A model generated the notes under the pieces. The model saw nothing but the letters and a program-made list of their open reading frames with translations, ran no database searches and was not told the DNA's origin. A stretch of DNA of 64,000 nt from Pseudomonas brassicacearum. GTDB taxonomy: Bacteria; Pseudomonadota; Gammaproteobacteria; Pseudomonadales; Pseudomonadaceae. Both the position numbers and the translations under genes were made by a program. How positions within the stretch are numbered: position 1 is the stretch's first letter; each line of letters opens with the position of its first letter. The DNA lies in the NCBI RefSeq assembly GCF_003732225.1, contig NZ_MOBJ01000010.1, positions 62,001-126,000 of the forward strand, given 5' to 3'. This document shows, piece after piece, positions 25,258 through 34,297 of the stretch.

Positions 25258-25293
25258 AAAATGCCCGTATCTTGCGATATGGGCATTTTTTTT
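25258..25293. terminator. Terminator shared by gltS and crc
   Basis: AAATGCCCGTATC-TTGC-GATATGGGCATTT followed by TTTTT on the plus strand. On the minus strand the stem ends with TTTT, so it can serve both convergent genes. Confidence 0.85.
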
Positions 25294-25321
25294 ACCGACC
25301 AGTTTTTTGTCAGCGAAAAAC

Positions 25322-26101
25322 TTAAATGGTCAGCGTCCAGTCGTAGTCCACGATCAGCGGCGCGTGTTGCGAGAACCGTGGTTGACGTGGCAAACGTGCG
25401 CTGCGAACGAAACGACGCAGGCCTGGAGTCAGCAACTGGTAGTCGAAACGCCAGCCCAGGTTGAGCATCTCAGCCTGTTCGTTGTCTGGCCACCAGCTGT
25501 ACTGATCGCCTTCGCGGCTGACTTCACGCAGGGCATCGACATAACCCATGTTGCCGACAATCTCGTCCATCCAGGCACGCTCTGGCGCCAGGAAGCCCGG
25601 GGATTGCTGGCTGTCGCGCCAGTTTTTGATATCCAGCTTCTGTTGCGCCACGTACAGCGAGCCACAATAAATGTACTCGCGACGTTTGCGCCGCTGTTTA
25701 TCCAGATAACGGGCGAAATCGTCCATTAGCTTGAACTTCTGGTTCAAGTCTTCATCGCCGTTCTGCCCCGAAGGGAGCAGCAAGGTCGCGATGCTGACCT
25801 TGTCGAAATCGGCTTGCAGGTAGCGCCCGTAGCGGTCGGCTGTCTCGAAGCCGAGACCACTGATGACAGCCTTCGGTTGCAACCGCGAATACAAAGCCAC
25901 ACCACCTTGGGCGGGGACTTCGGCATCGCAGGCATAAAGGAAGTAGCCATCCAGTTGGAAGGCTGGATCGTCCAGTTCAAAGGCGGAGGCGCGGGTGTCC
26001 TGCAGGCAGATGACGTCGGCATTCTGTGCTTGCAGCCAACTGAGCAAACCACGCTCGACTGCAGCCTGAATACCATTGACGTTCACACTGATGATCCGCA
26101 T
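25322..26101 (-). CDS. crc: Catabolite repression control protein Crc
   Basis: 259 residues from ATG 26101 (MRIISVNVNGIQAAVERGLL). The fold is that of exonuclease III, but catalytic positions are changed as in Pseudomonas Crc: the acidic metal ligand motif is DTRASA, the DxN motif is replaced by YCGSLYVAQQ, and the terminal SDH is QHAPLIVDYD. Crc has no nuclease activity; it assists Hfq in repressing translation of catabolic mRNAs carrying A-rich sites, and is counteracted by the sRNAs CrcZ/CrcY. The divergent pairing with pyrE is typical of the genus. Confidence 0.96.
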   Translation of the reverse strand: MRIISVNVNGIQAAVERGLLSWLQAQNADVICLQDTRASAFELDDPAFQLDGYFLYACDAEVPAQGGVALYSRLQPKAVISGLGFETADRYGRYLQADFDKVSIATLLLPSGQNGDEDLNQKFKLMDDFARYLDKQRRKRREYIYCGSLYVAQQKLDIKNWRDSQQSPGFLAPERAWMDEIVGNMGYVDALREVSREGDQYSWWPDNEQAEMLNLGWRFDYQLLTPGLRRFVRSARLPRQPRFSQHAPLIVDYDWTLTI

Positions 26102-26183
26102 AAATGGCCCCAAAAATCGCGTGCGTGTATGATACACGGCGTCTACCTAATTAGCTAAATCCGTGGTATTTGGGGTTTTTTTC

Positions 26184-26828
26184 ATGCAAGCGTATCAGCG
26201 CGACTTCATTCGTTTTGCCATCGATCGCGGCGTTTTGCGCTTCGGTGAGTTCACCCTGAAGTCCGGGCGTACCAGTCCTTACTTCTTCAATGCCGGCCTT
26301 TTCAACTCAGGTTCTGCACTGGCGCAGCTGGGTCGTTTCTACGCGGCAGCCATCGTCGAGAGCGGCATTGCGTTCGACGTGCTCTTCGGCCCTGCGTACA
26401 AAGGCATTCCTTTGGCGGCGACCACTGCGGTGGCGCTGGCTGAGCACCATAACCGCGATCTGCCATGGTGCTTCAACCGCAAGGAAGCCAAGGCTCACGG
26501 CGAAGGCGGCAGCCTGGTCGGTGCGCCGCTGACTGGCGAAGTGCTGATCATCGACGACGTGATCACCGCCGGTACCGCGATCCGTGAAGTGATGCAGATC
26601 ATCGCTTCCCAGGACGGCGCCAAGGCAGCCGGCGTGCTGATCGCCCTGAATCGCCAGGAACGCGGCAACGGTGAGCTGTCGGCGATCCAGGAAGTGGAGC
26701 GTGACTTCGGTATCCCGGTGGTCAGCATCGTTTCGCTGAATCAGGTGCTGGAATTCCTCGCCGACGATCCGCAGCTCAAGCAACACCTGCCGGCGGTAGA
26801 AGCCTACCGCGCCCAGTTCGGCGTTTGA
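26184..26828 (+). CDS. pyrE: Orotate phosphoribosyltransferase
   Basis: 214 residues from ATG 26184 (MQAYQRDFIRFAIDRGVLRF). The PRPP-binding signature VLIIDDVITAGTAIRE is complete, and the orotate loop KEAKAHGEGGSLVG is present. It makes orotidine monophosphate from orotate and PRPP in pyrimidine synthesis. Divergent from crc; the transcript runs into a REP doublet and terminator. Confidence 0.97.
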   Translation: MQAYQRDFIRFAIDRGVLRFGEFTLKSGRTSPYFFNAGLFNSGSALAQLGRFYAAAIVESGIAFDVLFGPAYKGIPLAATTAVALAEHHNRDLPWCFNRKEAKAHGEGGSLVGAPLTGEVLIIDDVITAGTAIREVMQIIASQDGAKAAGVLIALNRQERGNGELSAIQEVERDFGIPVVSIVSLNQVLEFLADDPQLKQHLPAVEAYRAQFGV

Positions 26829-26843
26829 TGGTTTTGTAAAAAC

Positions 26844-26933
26844 TGTGGGAGCGAGCTTGCTCGCGATGAGGCCATGACATCCAACATCTGTGTTGACTGT
26901 CAGGCCGCCATCGCGAGCAAGCTCGCTCCCACA
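26844..26933. repeat. REP inverted doublet
   Basis: TGTGGGAGCGAGCTTGCTCG and its mirror CGCGAGCAAGCTCGCTCCCA flank a spacer with AACATCTGTGTTGACTGTCA. It lies between pyrE and the shared terminator. Confidence 0.9.
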
Positions 26934-26961
26934 AGGGTGGCTCCGCTTCGGAGCGTCGTAT

Positions 26962-27002
26962 AAAAAAAGACCCCGCTCAGTCAAGCTGAGCGGGGTCTTT
27001 TT
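26962..27002. terminator. Bidirectional terminator between pyrE and argB
   Basis: AAAAAGACCCCGCTCAG-TCAAG-CTGAGCGGGGTCTTTTT: a twelve-base GC-rich stem with A- and T-runs, ending both convergent units. Confidence 0.93.
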
Positions 27003-27013
27003 ATGTGTGTTGC

Positions 27014-27919
27014 TTACGGACGCTTGCGATTACTGATCAAGGTACCCACACCAGTGTCGGTGAAGATTTCCAGCAGAATCGCGTTCGGCACCCGGCCATC
27101 GATGATCAGCGAGCTTCCCACGCCGCCTTGCACCGCTTCCAGCGCGCAACGGATCTTCGGCAGCATGCCGCCGTAGATGGTGCCGTCGGCGATCAGTTCG
27201 TCGACCTGCTGGGTGCTCAGACCAGTGAGAACCTTGCCTGTTTTGTCCATCAGGCCGGCAATATTGGTCAGCAGCATCAGCTTTTCGGCTTTCAGGGCTT
27301 CAGCGACTTTGCCGGCCACCAGATCGGCGTTGATGTTGTAGGACTCGCCGTTGGCACCGACACCGATGGGCGCGATCACCGGGATGAAGTCGCCTTTGAC
27401 CAGCAGGTTCAGCAGGTCGGTGTTGATGCCAACCACTTCGCCCACCTGGCCGATGTCGATGATTTCCGGTTGGGTCATCTCTGGCGTCTGGCGGGTCACG
27501 GTGAGTTTTTTCGCACGAATCAGCTCGGCGTCTTTGCCGGTCAGGCCGATGGCGCTGCCGCCATGGCGGTTGATCAGGTTGACGATGTCCTTGTTCACCT
27601 GGCCGCCGAGAACCATCTCCACCACGTCCATGGTCTGGGCGTCAGTGACGCGCATGCCGTCGATGAAGTGGCTCTCGATCGACAGGCGCTTGAGCAGGTC
27701 GCCGATTTGCGGGCCGCCGCCGTGAACCACCACCGGGTTGATGCCGACGGCCTTCATCAGCACGATGTCGCGGGCGAAGCCGGTTTTCAGCTCCTCGCTT
27801 TCCATCGCGTTGCCGCCGTATTTGATCACCAGCGTCTTGCCGACATAGCGGCGAATGTAAGGCAGCGCTTCGGACAGGACCTTGGCGGTGTTGGCGGCGG
27901 CTTCGCGTTCGAGGGTCAT
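27014..27919 (-). CDS. argB: Acetylglutamate kinase
   Basis: 301 residues from ATG 27919 (MTLEREAAANTAKVLSEALP); a GTG 15 bases upstream is the alternative. Signatures: KTLVIKYGGNAM (ATP site), VVHGGGPQIGDLL (acetylglutamate site) and NINADLVAGKVAEAL. The N-terminal helix before residue 30 is typical of arginine-inhibited hexameric enzymes, so feedback control by arginine is expected. Second step of arginine synthesis. Located 39 bases after algC. Confidence 0.96.
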   Translation of the reverse strand: MTLEREAAANTAKVLSEALPYIRRYVGKTLVIKYGGNAMESEELKTGFARDIVLMKAVGINPVVVHGGGPQIGDLLKRLSIESHFIDGMRVTDAQTMDVVEMVLGGQVNKDIVNLINRHGGSAIGLTGKDAELIRAKKLTVTRQTPEMTQPEIIDIGQVGEVVGINTDLLNLLVKGDFIPVIAPIGVGANGESYNINADLVAGKVAEALKAEKLMLLTNIAGLMDKTGKVLTGLSTQQVDELIADGTIYGGMLPKIRCALEAVQGGVGSSLIIDGRVPNAILLEIFTDTGVGTLISNRKRP

Positions 27920-27958
27920 TCGGGGCTCCGGCACTTCAATAAAAGGCGTTTCAAAAAA

Positions 27959-29356
27959 TCAAAATGGTAGTTGGAGATCAGGTGCAACACGTTTCAGCTG
28001 GGCGTGGAATACGTCCTTGATGCGCTGCAGTTCGGCGTCGTTATCGGCCTCGAAACGCAGGACCAGCACCGGTGTGGTGTTGGACGCGCGAACCAGGCCC
28101 CAGCCTTTGGCGTAGTCGACTCGCACACCGTCGATGGTGGTCAATTCGGCACCGATGCCCCAGCGGGCATCGTGCAGTGCATCAATGATGCTGAATTTGC
28201 TCTCTTCGGTCACATGGATATTGATCTCTGGCGTAGAAATATCGTTCGGGAAGGTCTCGAACAGCTCCTGCGCGGAGGATTTTTCCTTGCTGAGGATCTC
28301 CAGCAGCCGTGCGGCGCTGTAAATGCCGTCGTCGAAACCGAACCAGCGCTCCTTGAAGAAGATGTGCCCGCTCATTTCGCCTGCGAGCAGGGCGCCGGTT
28401 TGCTTCATCTTCTTTTTGATCAACGAATGACCGGTTTTCCACATCAGTGGGCGACCACCGTATTCCTTGATCAGCGGCGTCAGGCGGCGGGTGCATTTGA
28501 CGTCGAAGATGATCTCCGCGTCCGGGTTGCGCGCTACCACGTCTTTGGCGAACAGCATCAGCAGGCGGTCCGGGAAGACGATATCGCCGGTATTGGTCAC
28601 CACACCCACGCGGTCACCGTCACCGTCGAAGGCCAGGCCCAGGTCGGCGTTGGTTTCCTTGACCTTGGCGATCAGGTCCACCAGGTTCTCGGGTTTGCCC
28701 GGATCCGGGTGGTGGTTCGGGAAGTTGCCATCGACTTCGCAGAACAGCGGGATGACTTCGCAGTTCAGGGCTTCGATCAGCTGAGGTGCGATAACACCCG
28801 CGGCGCCGTTACCGCAATCGACTACGACTTTCAGGCGCCGGGCGAGTTTGATGTCCTGGACGATTTCGGTAGTGTAGCGGTCGAGGATTTCGACCTTGGT
28901 GATGCTGCCCTTGCCGCTGCTCAGGTTGTTGGTTTTCAGGCGGTCATGCAGGGCCTGGATCTGTTCGTTGGCCAGAGTGTCGCCAGCGATGACGATTTTG
29001 AAGCCGTTGTAGTTCGACGGGTTGTGGCTGCCGGTGAGCATCACACCGGACTTGCCGGCCAGCACGTTGGCCGCATAGTAGAGCGCCGGGGTTGGCACCA
29101 GTCCGACATCGCTGACGTGGCAGCCGCTGTCGTGCAGGCCCTGAATCAGTTGCTCGACCAGCTCCGGGCCGGATAAACGACCGTCACGGCCAACGGAGAT
29201 GTTCGGTTCGTCCTGGGCCAGGGTCTGGGAGCCGATGGCGCGACCGATCCAGTAAGCGGTTTCAGCCGTCAGGGTTTCCGGGACGACGCCACGAATGTCG
29301 TAGGCGCGAAAGATGCTGTCGGGGAACGTGGGTGCGACTCGGGCTGCGTTGCTCAT
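27959..29356 (-). CDS. algC: Phosphomannomutase/phosphoglucomutase AlgC
   Basis: 465 residues from ATG 29356. The catalytic phosphoserine lies in LTGSHNPSNYNGFK (residues 104-117), the Mg loop in AFDGDGDRVGV, the sugar-binding GEMSGHIFFKE and the phosphate-binding RASNTTPVLVLRFE are intact. AlgC converts Man-6-P and Glc-6-P to the 1-phosphates for alginate, LPS core and rhamnolipid synthesis. Gene order algC-argB is conserved in Pseudomonas. A 290-base gap with a REP doublet separates it from dut. Confidence 0.96.
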   Translation of the reverse strand: MSNAARVAPTFPDSIFRAYDIRGVVPETLTAETAYWIGRAIGSQTLAQDEPNISVGRDGRLSGPELVEQLIQGLHDSGCHVSDVGLVPTPALYYAANVLAGKSGVMLTGSHNPSNYNGFKIVIAGDTLANEQIQALHDRLKTNNLSSGKGSITKVEILDRYTTEIVQDIKLARRLKVVVDCGNGAAGVIAPQLIEALNCEVIPLFCEVDGNFPNHHPDPGKPENLVDLIAKVKETNADLGLAFDGDGDRVGVVTNTGDIVFPDRLLMLFAKDVVARNPDAEIIFDVKCTRRLTPLIKEYGGRPLMWKTGHSLIKKKMKQTGALLAGEMSGHIFFKERWFGFDDGIYSAARLLEILSKEKSSAQELFETFPNDISTPEINIHVTEESKFSIIDALHDARWGIGAELTTIDGVRVDYAKGWGLVRASNTTPVLVLRFEADNDAELQRIKDVFHAQLKRVAPDLQLPF

Positions 29357-29556
29357 CACTGGGGCTGCTCCAACTCAAAGGTTGCTGGACGGGCCGGCGA
29401 ACGGGTCGTCGGCGGGCTCAAACTGAAGGGTATGACGGCGTTTTTGGCAGAGAGTTCGTGGTGCGTAAAGGCCATGCCACCGAAGTCAGCAAGTAACTAG
29501 CCAGCCAATGCCTTGATTCCCGAAGCTAAAACTGTCGCTGAAATTGGCTCAATTTC

Positions 29557-29639
29557 CCTGTAGGAGCTGCCGAAGGCTGCGATCTTTTGATCTTGAAAAC
29601 GAGAATCAAAAGATCGCAGCCTTCGGCAGCTCCTACAGG
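29557..29639. repeat. Second-family REP inverted doublet
   Basis: CCTGTAGGAGCTGCCGAAGG and CCTTCGGCAGCTCCTACAGG, each followed inward by CTGCGATCTTTTGAT or its mirror, form nearly perfect arms of about 35 bases with a short loop. Same family as 39493-39585 and unrelated in core to the main REP. Confidence 0.92.
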
Positions 29640-29650
29640 CCTTCAGCGGA

Positions 29651-30106
29651 TCAATGGCTGCCCGAATGACCGAAACCACCGGTGCCGCGTTGGGTTTCGT
29701 CGAACTCTGCGACGAGTTCGAAGTGCGCCTGGACCACCGGCACCAGCACCAATTGGGCAAGACGTTCGCCGACCACGATGTTGAAGTCGGTCTGGCCGCG
29801 GTTCCAGCAGGAGACCATCAGCGGCCCCTGATAATCGGAGTCGATCAGGCCGACCAGGTTGCCTAGCACGATACCGTGCTTATGGCCCAGGCCCGAACGC
29901 GGCAGGATCAGCGCGGCGAGGCCCGGATCGCCGATGTACACCGACAGACCGGTGGGGATCAGCAGGGTTTCACCCGGCTTGATGACGGTGTCCTGTTCCA
30001 GCATCGCCCGCAGGTCGAGGCCGGCGGAGCCTGGCGTGGCGTACTGCGGCAGCGGGAATTCGCGGCCAATGCGTGGGTCGAGGATCTTGGCTTGTAAAGC
30101 GTGCAT
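29651..30106 (-). CDS. dut: dUTP pyrophosphatase
   Basis: 151 residues. It hydrolyses dUTP to dUMP, preventing uracil incorporation and supplying thymidylate synthesis. All trimer motifs are visible: GSAGLDLRAM, PRSGLGHKHGIVLGN, GLIDSDYQGPLMVSCWN, RLAQLVLVPVV and the C-terminal RGTGGFGHSG. Start ATG 30106 lies five bases after the coaBC stop. Confidence 0.97.
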   Translation of the reverse strand: MHALQAKILDPRIGREFPLPQYATPGSAGLDLRAMLEQDTVIKPGETLLIPTGLSVYIGDPGLAALILPRSGLGHKHGIVLGNLVGLIDSDYQGPLMVSCWNRGQTDFNIVVGERLAQLVLVPVVQAHFELVAEFDETQRGTGGFGHSGSH

Positions 30107-30111
30107 GCGAG

Positions 30112-31320
30112 TTAAACCTGGTTCAGACGTTCGGCGATAAAAGTGATCAGCTGACGGGCGATTTTGCCCTTGCTGGTCTGGGCGAAGAGCGTTGCGTGCA
30201 ACTCACGGTCGATCACGCTGCAAGCGTTTTCCTCGCTGTTGAAGCCAATGCTCGGGTTGGCGACGTCGTTGGCGACGATCAGGTCGAGGTTTTTGTCTTT
30301 CAGTTTGCGTGCAGCGTAGTCGAGCAGGTGTTCGGTTTCGGCGGCGAAACCGACACTGAACGGACGGTCGGGGCGAGTGGCAATGGTCGCCAGAATGTCT
30401 GGGTTACGGACCATTTGCAGCAACAAGCCGTCGCCGTTCGTAGGGTCTTTCTTGAGTTTTTGTGGGGCGACGACTTCCGGGCGATAGTCCGCGACCGCAG
30501 CAGAAGCGATGAACAGGTCGCAAGGGATCGCGGCTTCGCAGGCGGCGAGCATGTCGCGGGCACTGACTACGTCGATCCGGGTGACGCGATCCGGGGTCGG
30601 CAGGTGCACGGGGCCGGTGATCAAAGTCACCCGGGCGCCGGCTTCGACCGCGGCTTCGGCCAGGGCAAAGCCCATTTTCCCGGAGCTGTGGTTGGTGATG
30701 TAGCGCACCGGGTCGATGTTTTCCTGGGTCGGACCGGCCGTGATCAGCACGTGCTTGCCAGTCAGCGCCTGGCGCTGGAAGCAATCGGCGGTGCACTGCG
30801 CCAGATCGTTGGCTTCGAGCATGCGGCCCATGCCGACGTCGCCGCAGGCCTGGCTGCCGGATGCCGGGCCGAAGACCTTGAAGCCACGGCTTTCGAGCAG
30901 TTGGGTGTTGGCCTGGGTGGCCGGGTCGCGCCACATGGCCTGGTTCATTGCCGGGGCCAGCGCGACGGTTGCGTCGGTGGCCAGCACCAGGGTGGTCAGC
31001 AGGTCGTTGGCGATGCCTTGGGCCAGGCGCGCGATCAGGTCGGCGGTGGCTGGGGCGATCAGCACCAGATCAGCCCACTTGGCCAGTTCGATGTGGCCCA
31101 TCGCGGCTTCGGCCGCCGGGTCCAGCAGGTCCAGGTGAACCGGGTGCCCGGAGAGTGCCTGCATGGTCAGCGGGGTGATGAACTCGCTGCCGCCGCGGGT
31201 CATGACCACGCGCACTTCGGCGCCCTGGTCGATGAGTCGGCGAACCAGCTCGGCGCTCTTGTAGGCGGCAATGCCACCGCCGACGCCGAGAACGATGCGT
31301 TTCCGATACAGCCGCTGCAT
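30112..31320 (-). CDS. coaBC: Bifunctional phosphopantothenoylcysteine decarboxylase / synthetase CoaBC
   Basis: 402 residues from ATG 31320 (MQRLYRKRIVLGVGGGIAAY). The CoaC half (1-190) has the FMN-binding GVGGGIAAYKSAEL and the catalytic region APAMNQAMW. The CoaB half (about 190-402) has ITAGPTQENIDPVRYITNHS plus SGKMG. Together they carry out the two central steps of coenzyme A synthesis. Divergent from radC and co-directional with dut. Confidence 0.97.
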   Translation of the reverse strand: MQRLYRKRIVLGVGGGIAAYKSAELVRRLIDQGAEVRVVMTRGGSEFITPLTMQALSGHPVHLDLLDPAAEAAMGHIELAKWADLVLIAPATADLIARLAQGIANDLLTTLVLATDATVALAPAMNQAMWRDPATQANTQLLESRGFKVFGPASGSQACGDVGMGRMLEANDLAQCTADCFQRQALTGKHVLITAGPTQENIDPVRYITNHSSGKMGFALAEAAVEAGARVTLITGPVHLPTPDRVTRIDVVSARDMLAACEAAIPCDLFIASAAVADYRPEVVAPQKLKKDPTNGDGLLLQMVRNPDILATIATRPDRPFSVGFAAETEHLLDYAARKLKDKNLDLIVANDVANPSIGFNSEENACSVIDRELHATLFAQTSKGKIARQLITFIAERLNQV

Positions 31321-31454
31321 AGGCCTGCCTTTCAATTCATTGATGACTACGTGGCGAAACCCCCTCCCCAGGGATAAATCGCCCGCAAAAAAGATGAACT
31401 ACGATATCACAGCGACCGCTACGGAACAGCGGCGCCCACACACATGGAGGTGCT

Positions 31455-32129
31455 ATGAGCATTCGCGATTGGCCGGCGGCGGAGCGCCCGCGGGAGAAGT
31501 TACTGGAGCAGGGTTCGGCGAGTCTTTCGGATGCCGAATTGCTGGCCATCTTTCTGCGCACCGGGGTGACCGGCAAAAGCGCGGTAGATCTGGCGCGACA
31601 CCTGTTGCATCAATTCGGCAGCCTGCGCACGTTGCTGGAGGCGGACCAGCAGACATTCGCCAGTCAGCTTGGGCTGGGGCCGGCGAAGTTCGCCCAGTTG
31701 CAAGCCGTGCTGGAGATGGCGCGGCGGCATCTGGCGGAACGCTTGCGTCGCGATTCGGTGCTCAAAAGCCCGATCGAAGTGCGCAATTACCTGAAGGCGA
31801 TGTTGCGCCATGAGCCGCATGAGGTGTTCGGCTGTCTGTTTCTGGACTCCCGGCATCGGGTGCTGGCGTTCGAGATACTGTTTCGCGGCTCGATCGACAG
31901 CGCTAGCGTCTACCCGCGTCAGGTGGTCAAGCGTGCCCTGGCGCACAACGCCGCGGCGCTGATCCTCTGCCACAACCATCCGTCAGGGAGTACCGAGCCG
32001 AGTCAGGCGGATCGAGCGCTGACCAAGCGCCTGCAAGAGGCGCTGGATTTGATCGATGTGCGGGTACTCGACCATTTCATCGTCGGCGACGGCGATCCGC
32101 TATCGATGGCCGAGTACGGGTGGATGTGA
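31455..32129 (+). CDS. radC: RadC family JAB/MPN-domain protein
   Basis: 224 residues from ATG 31455 (GGAGGTG upstream). An N-terminal helix-hairpin-helix region (residues 20-80) is followed by the JAMM metal motif: the Glu in the strand HEVFGCLFLD region and HNHPSGSTEPSQAD (near 175-188). Despite the name, a DNA repair role has been withdrawn; the function is unclear. Adjacent to dut-coaBC in Pseudomonas as here. Confidence 0.92.
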   Translation: MSIRDWPAAERPREKLLEQGSASLSDAELLAIFLRTGVTGKSAVDLARHLLHQFGSLRTLLEADQQTFASQLGLGPAKFAQLQAVLEMARRHLAERLRRDSVLKSPIEVRNYLKAMLRHEPHEVFGCLFLDSRHRVLAFEILFRGSIDSASVYPRQVVKRALAHNAAALILCHNHPSGSTEPSQADRALTKRLQEALDLIDVRVLDHFIVGDGDPLSMAEYGWM

Positions 32130-32156
32130 GCGGGGTAGCGGCGCCAGGTAAATCCA

Positions 32157-32246
32157 TGTGGGAGCGAGCTTGCTCGCGATAGCGGTTTGACATTCAACAA
32201 TGATGTTGGCTGAAAGTCCGTCATCGCGAGCAAGCTCGCTCCCACA
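32157..32246. repeat. REP inverted doublet
   Basis: TGTGGGAGCGAGCTTGCTCG and CATCGCGAGCAAGCTCGCTC plus CCACA flank GACATTCAACAATGATGTTG. Between the convergent radC and dppA-like genes. Confidence 0.9.
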
Positions 32247-32264
32247 GGTTTTGCGGTGACGCTA

Positions 32265-33851
32265 TTACTTGAAACTGACTTTGGAATAGTCCTGGCGGCC
32301 GAATGGGCTGACCTGGTAGCCCTGAACTTCCTTGCGCGTCAGTGCGTAGGCGGTCGGGTGCGCCAGTGGTAGCCACAGTGCCTGTTGCTGGATCTGCGCC
32401 TGGGCCTGTTCGTAGAGCTTGCTGCGCACGCCTTGTTCGGTGGTGGTCTTGCCGGCGCTGATGACCTTGTCCAGGCCCTGGTCGCAGTAGCGGGCGAAGT
32501 TGGTCCCGGACTTGACTGCCGCGCAGGAGAACTGCGGCGTGAGGAAGTTATCGGGGTCGCCGTTGTCGCCGGCCCAGCCCATGAACAGCAGATCGTGTTC
32601 GCCGGCCTTGGCGCGGCGGATCAGCTCGCCCCATTCAATCACGCGGATTTCCGCCTGAATCCCGACTTCAGCCAGGTCAGCCTGCAGCAGCTGGGCGCCA
32701 AGGCTTGGGTTTGGATTGAGCAGGCTGCCGGAAGGGCGGGTCCAGATTGTGGTTTTAAAGCCTTCCTTGAGCCCGACCTTGGCCAGCAGTGCGCGAGCCT
32801 TGGCGGTGTCTTTTGGATAGCCTGGCAGGTCCTTGGCGTAGCTCCAGGTGGTGGGCGGGTACGGACCGTTGGCGGCTTGCGCGGTGTCTTCGAAAACGGC
32901 CTTGAGGTAGCTGGCCTTGTCGAAGGCGAGGTTGATCGCCTGGCGCACTTCGGGTTTATCCAGCGGCGGATGCTGACTGTTGATGGCCACGAACGCGGTC
33001 ATGAACGCCGGTGTGCTCTCGATCTTCAGGGTCGGTTCCTGGGCGGCGGCCTGCACGTCCAGTGGTTTGGGCGACAGGGCGATCTGGCACTCGTTGCGCC
33101 GTAGTTTTTGCAAGCGCACGTTGGCGTCCGGAGTGATGGCGAACACCAGGCTGTCCACCGCCGGTTTGCCGGCAAAATAATCGCGGTTGGCCTTGTAGCG
33201 AATCGACGCATCTTTCTGGAAGCGCCCGAAGATGAACGGGCCGCTGCCGATTGGCTGGCTGTTGAGCTTCTCGGGTGTGCCGGCCTTGAGCAACTGGTCG
33301 GCATACTCCGCCGAGTAGATCGAGGCAAAACCCATGGTCAGGGTGGCAAGGAAGGTCGAGTCGGGGTGGTCCAGGGTGAAACGCACGGTCAGCGGATCCA
33401 GCGCATCGATCTTCTTGATCAGCGCGGGCAACTGCATCGATTGAGCGTGCGGGAAGCCGCTTTGGGCAACCTGGTGCCACGGGTGGGCCGGGTCGAGCAT
33501 ACGGTCGAAGCTGAACTTCACGTCTTCTGCACTCAGGTCGCGAGTGGGGCTGAAGTACTCGGTGTGGTGAAATTTTACCTGCGGGTGCAGTTTGAAGACG
33601 TAAGTCAGGCCGTCGGTCGAGACTTCCCAGCTGTCGGCCAGGCTGGCGACCACTTTGCCACTGGCGGTGTCGAAGTCCACCAGGCGGTTCATCAGCACGT
33701 CGGCCGAAGCGTTGGTGGTGGTCAGCGAGTTGTATTGAACGACATCGAACCCTTCCGGGCTGGCCTCGGTGCAGACGCTTAAAGCGGCAGCCTGGGCCAA
33801 TGGGCTCAGCAAAAGTGGGGCGAGCAACAACGGTAGGGCAGCGAGGCGCAT
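32265..33851 (-). CDS. Periplasmic dipeptide/oligopeptide-binding protein of an ABC transporter (DppA-like)
   Basis: 528 residues with a signal peptide (LAALPLLLAPLLLSPLAQAA). SBP family 5 signature in LADSWEVSTDGLTYVFKLHP and VKFSFDRMLDPAHPWHQ; the C-terminal part has GWAGDNGDPDNFLTPQFSC, close to E. coli DppA. It captures short peptides in the periplasm. No permease or ATPase gene is adjacent in the window, so it is an orphan paralogue that likely feeds a transporter coded elsewhere. Ligand not certain. Confidence 0.88.
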   Translation of the reverse strand: MRLAALPLLLAPLLLSPLAQAAALSVCTEASPEGFDVVQYNSLTTTNASADVLMNRLVDFDTASGKVVASLADSWEVSTDGLTYVFKLHPQVKFHHTEYFSPTRDLSAEDVKFSFDRMLDPAHPWHQVAQSGFPHAQSMQLPALIKKIDALDPLTVRFTLDHPDSTFLATLTMGFASIYSAEYADQLLKAGTPEKLNSQPIGSGPFIFGRFQKDASIRYKANRDYFAGKPAVDSLVFAITPDANVRLQKLRRNECQIALSPKPLDVQAAAQEPTLKIESTPAFMTAFVAINSQHPPLDKPEVRQAINLAFDKASYLKAVFEDTAQAANGPYPPTTWSYAKDLPGYPKDTAKARALLAKVGLKEGFKTTIWTRPSGSLLNPNPSLGAQLLQADLAEVGIQAEIRVIEWGELIRRAKAGEHDLLFMGWAGDNGDPDNFLTPQFSCAAVKSGTNFARYCDQGLDKVISAGKTTTEQGVRSKLYEQAQAQIQQQALWLPLAHPTAYALTRKEVQGYQVSPFGRQDYSKVSFK

Positions 33852-34119
33852 GTGTGGATTCCTGTGCAGATCGAAGGCCCATCTGCGAGTGCAGTCTGGA
33901 AAAGGCCTACCCTAGTGGGCTCTTTTACAAATGACTATCCCCTTTTTCATTTTAAGGGGACTATGTGCGATTGTTTTCGGTGAGTGCTGCCCGAGGAAAC
34001 CCTGGATTGGCCTGTTGGCCGATTCTCTGCGACGAGCGGTCGCCATCGACGACAGCCTTTGTCCAAGGCGCTCGGAGCCAGAAAATCAGGGGTTTTGTTA
34101 ATTCAATGCACACCGATTG

Positions 34120-34148
34120 TTGTTGCTCTCTAGTCTTTCTGGTATAAA
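34120..34148 (+). promoter_or_regulatory. Predicted sigma-70 promoter of rpmB-rpmG
   Basis: TTGTTG (34120-34125) and TATAAA (34143-34148) are separated by 17 bases, a near-ideal spacing, about 150 bases before rpmB. The rest of the 446-base gap upstream (33852-34119) shows no feature I recognise. Confidence 0.6.
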
Positions 34149-34162
34149 GCAGCGCTCTTTTC

Positions 34163-34209
34163 TAGGGGCCCGGTTCCTTCGTTTGTAGGTGTAGCCGGTA
34201 AGACCCCTA
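34163..34209 (+). promoter_or_regulatory. Possible structured element in the rpmB leader
   Basis: TAGGGG (34163-34168) can pair with CCCCTA (34204-34209), with an inner CCGG/CCGG pair, near the start of the expected transcript. Further on, CCAACCCATGCCGGGTTGGG (near 34254-34273) gives a short hairpin close to the rpmB ribosome site. Ribosomal protein operons are often autoregulated through such leaders; the case here is unproven. Confidence 0.35.
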
Positions 34210-34297
34210 AAGAAACGCGGCGCCTGGCGCCAAATGACTGAGAGATTAAGCGGCCAACCCATGCCGGGTTGGGCATGTGGTTTTAGAGGGCTGAGGC

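Noticed and set aside
25322..26101. Calling crc an active exonuclease III
   Set aside because: The metal-ligand positions are changed (DTRASA, YCGSLYVAQ, QHAPLIVDYD) and the pyrE neighbour identifies Crc.
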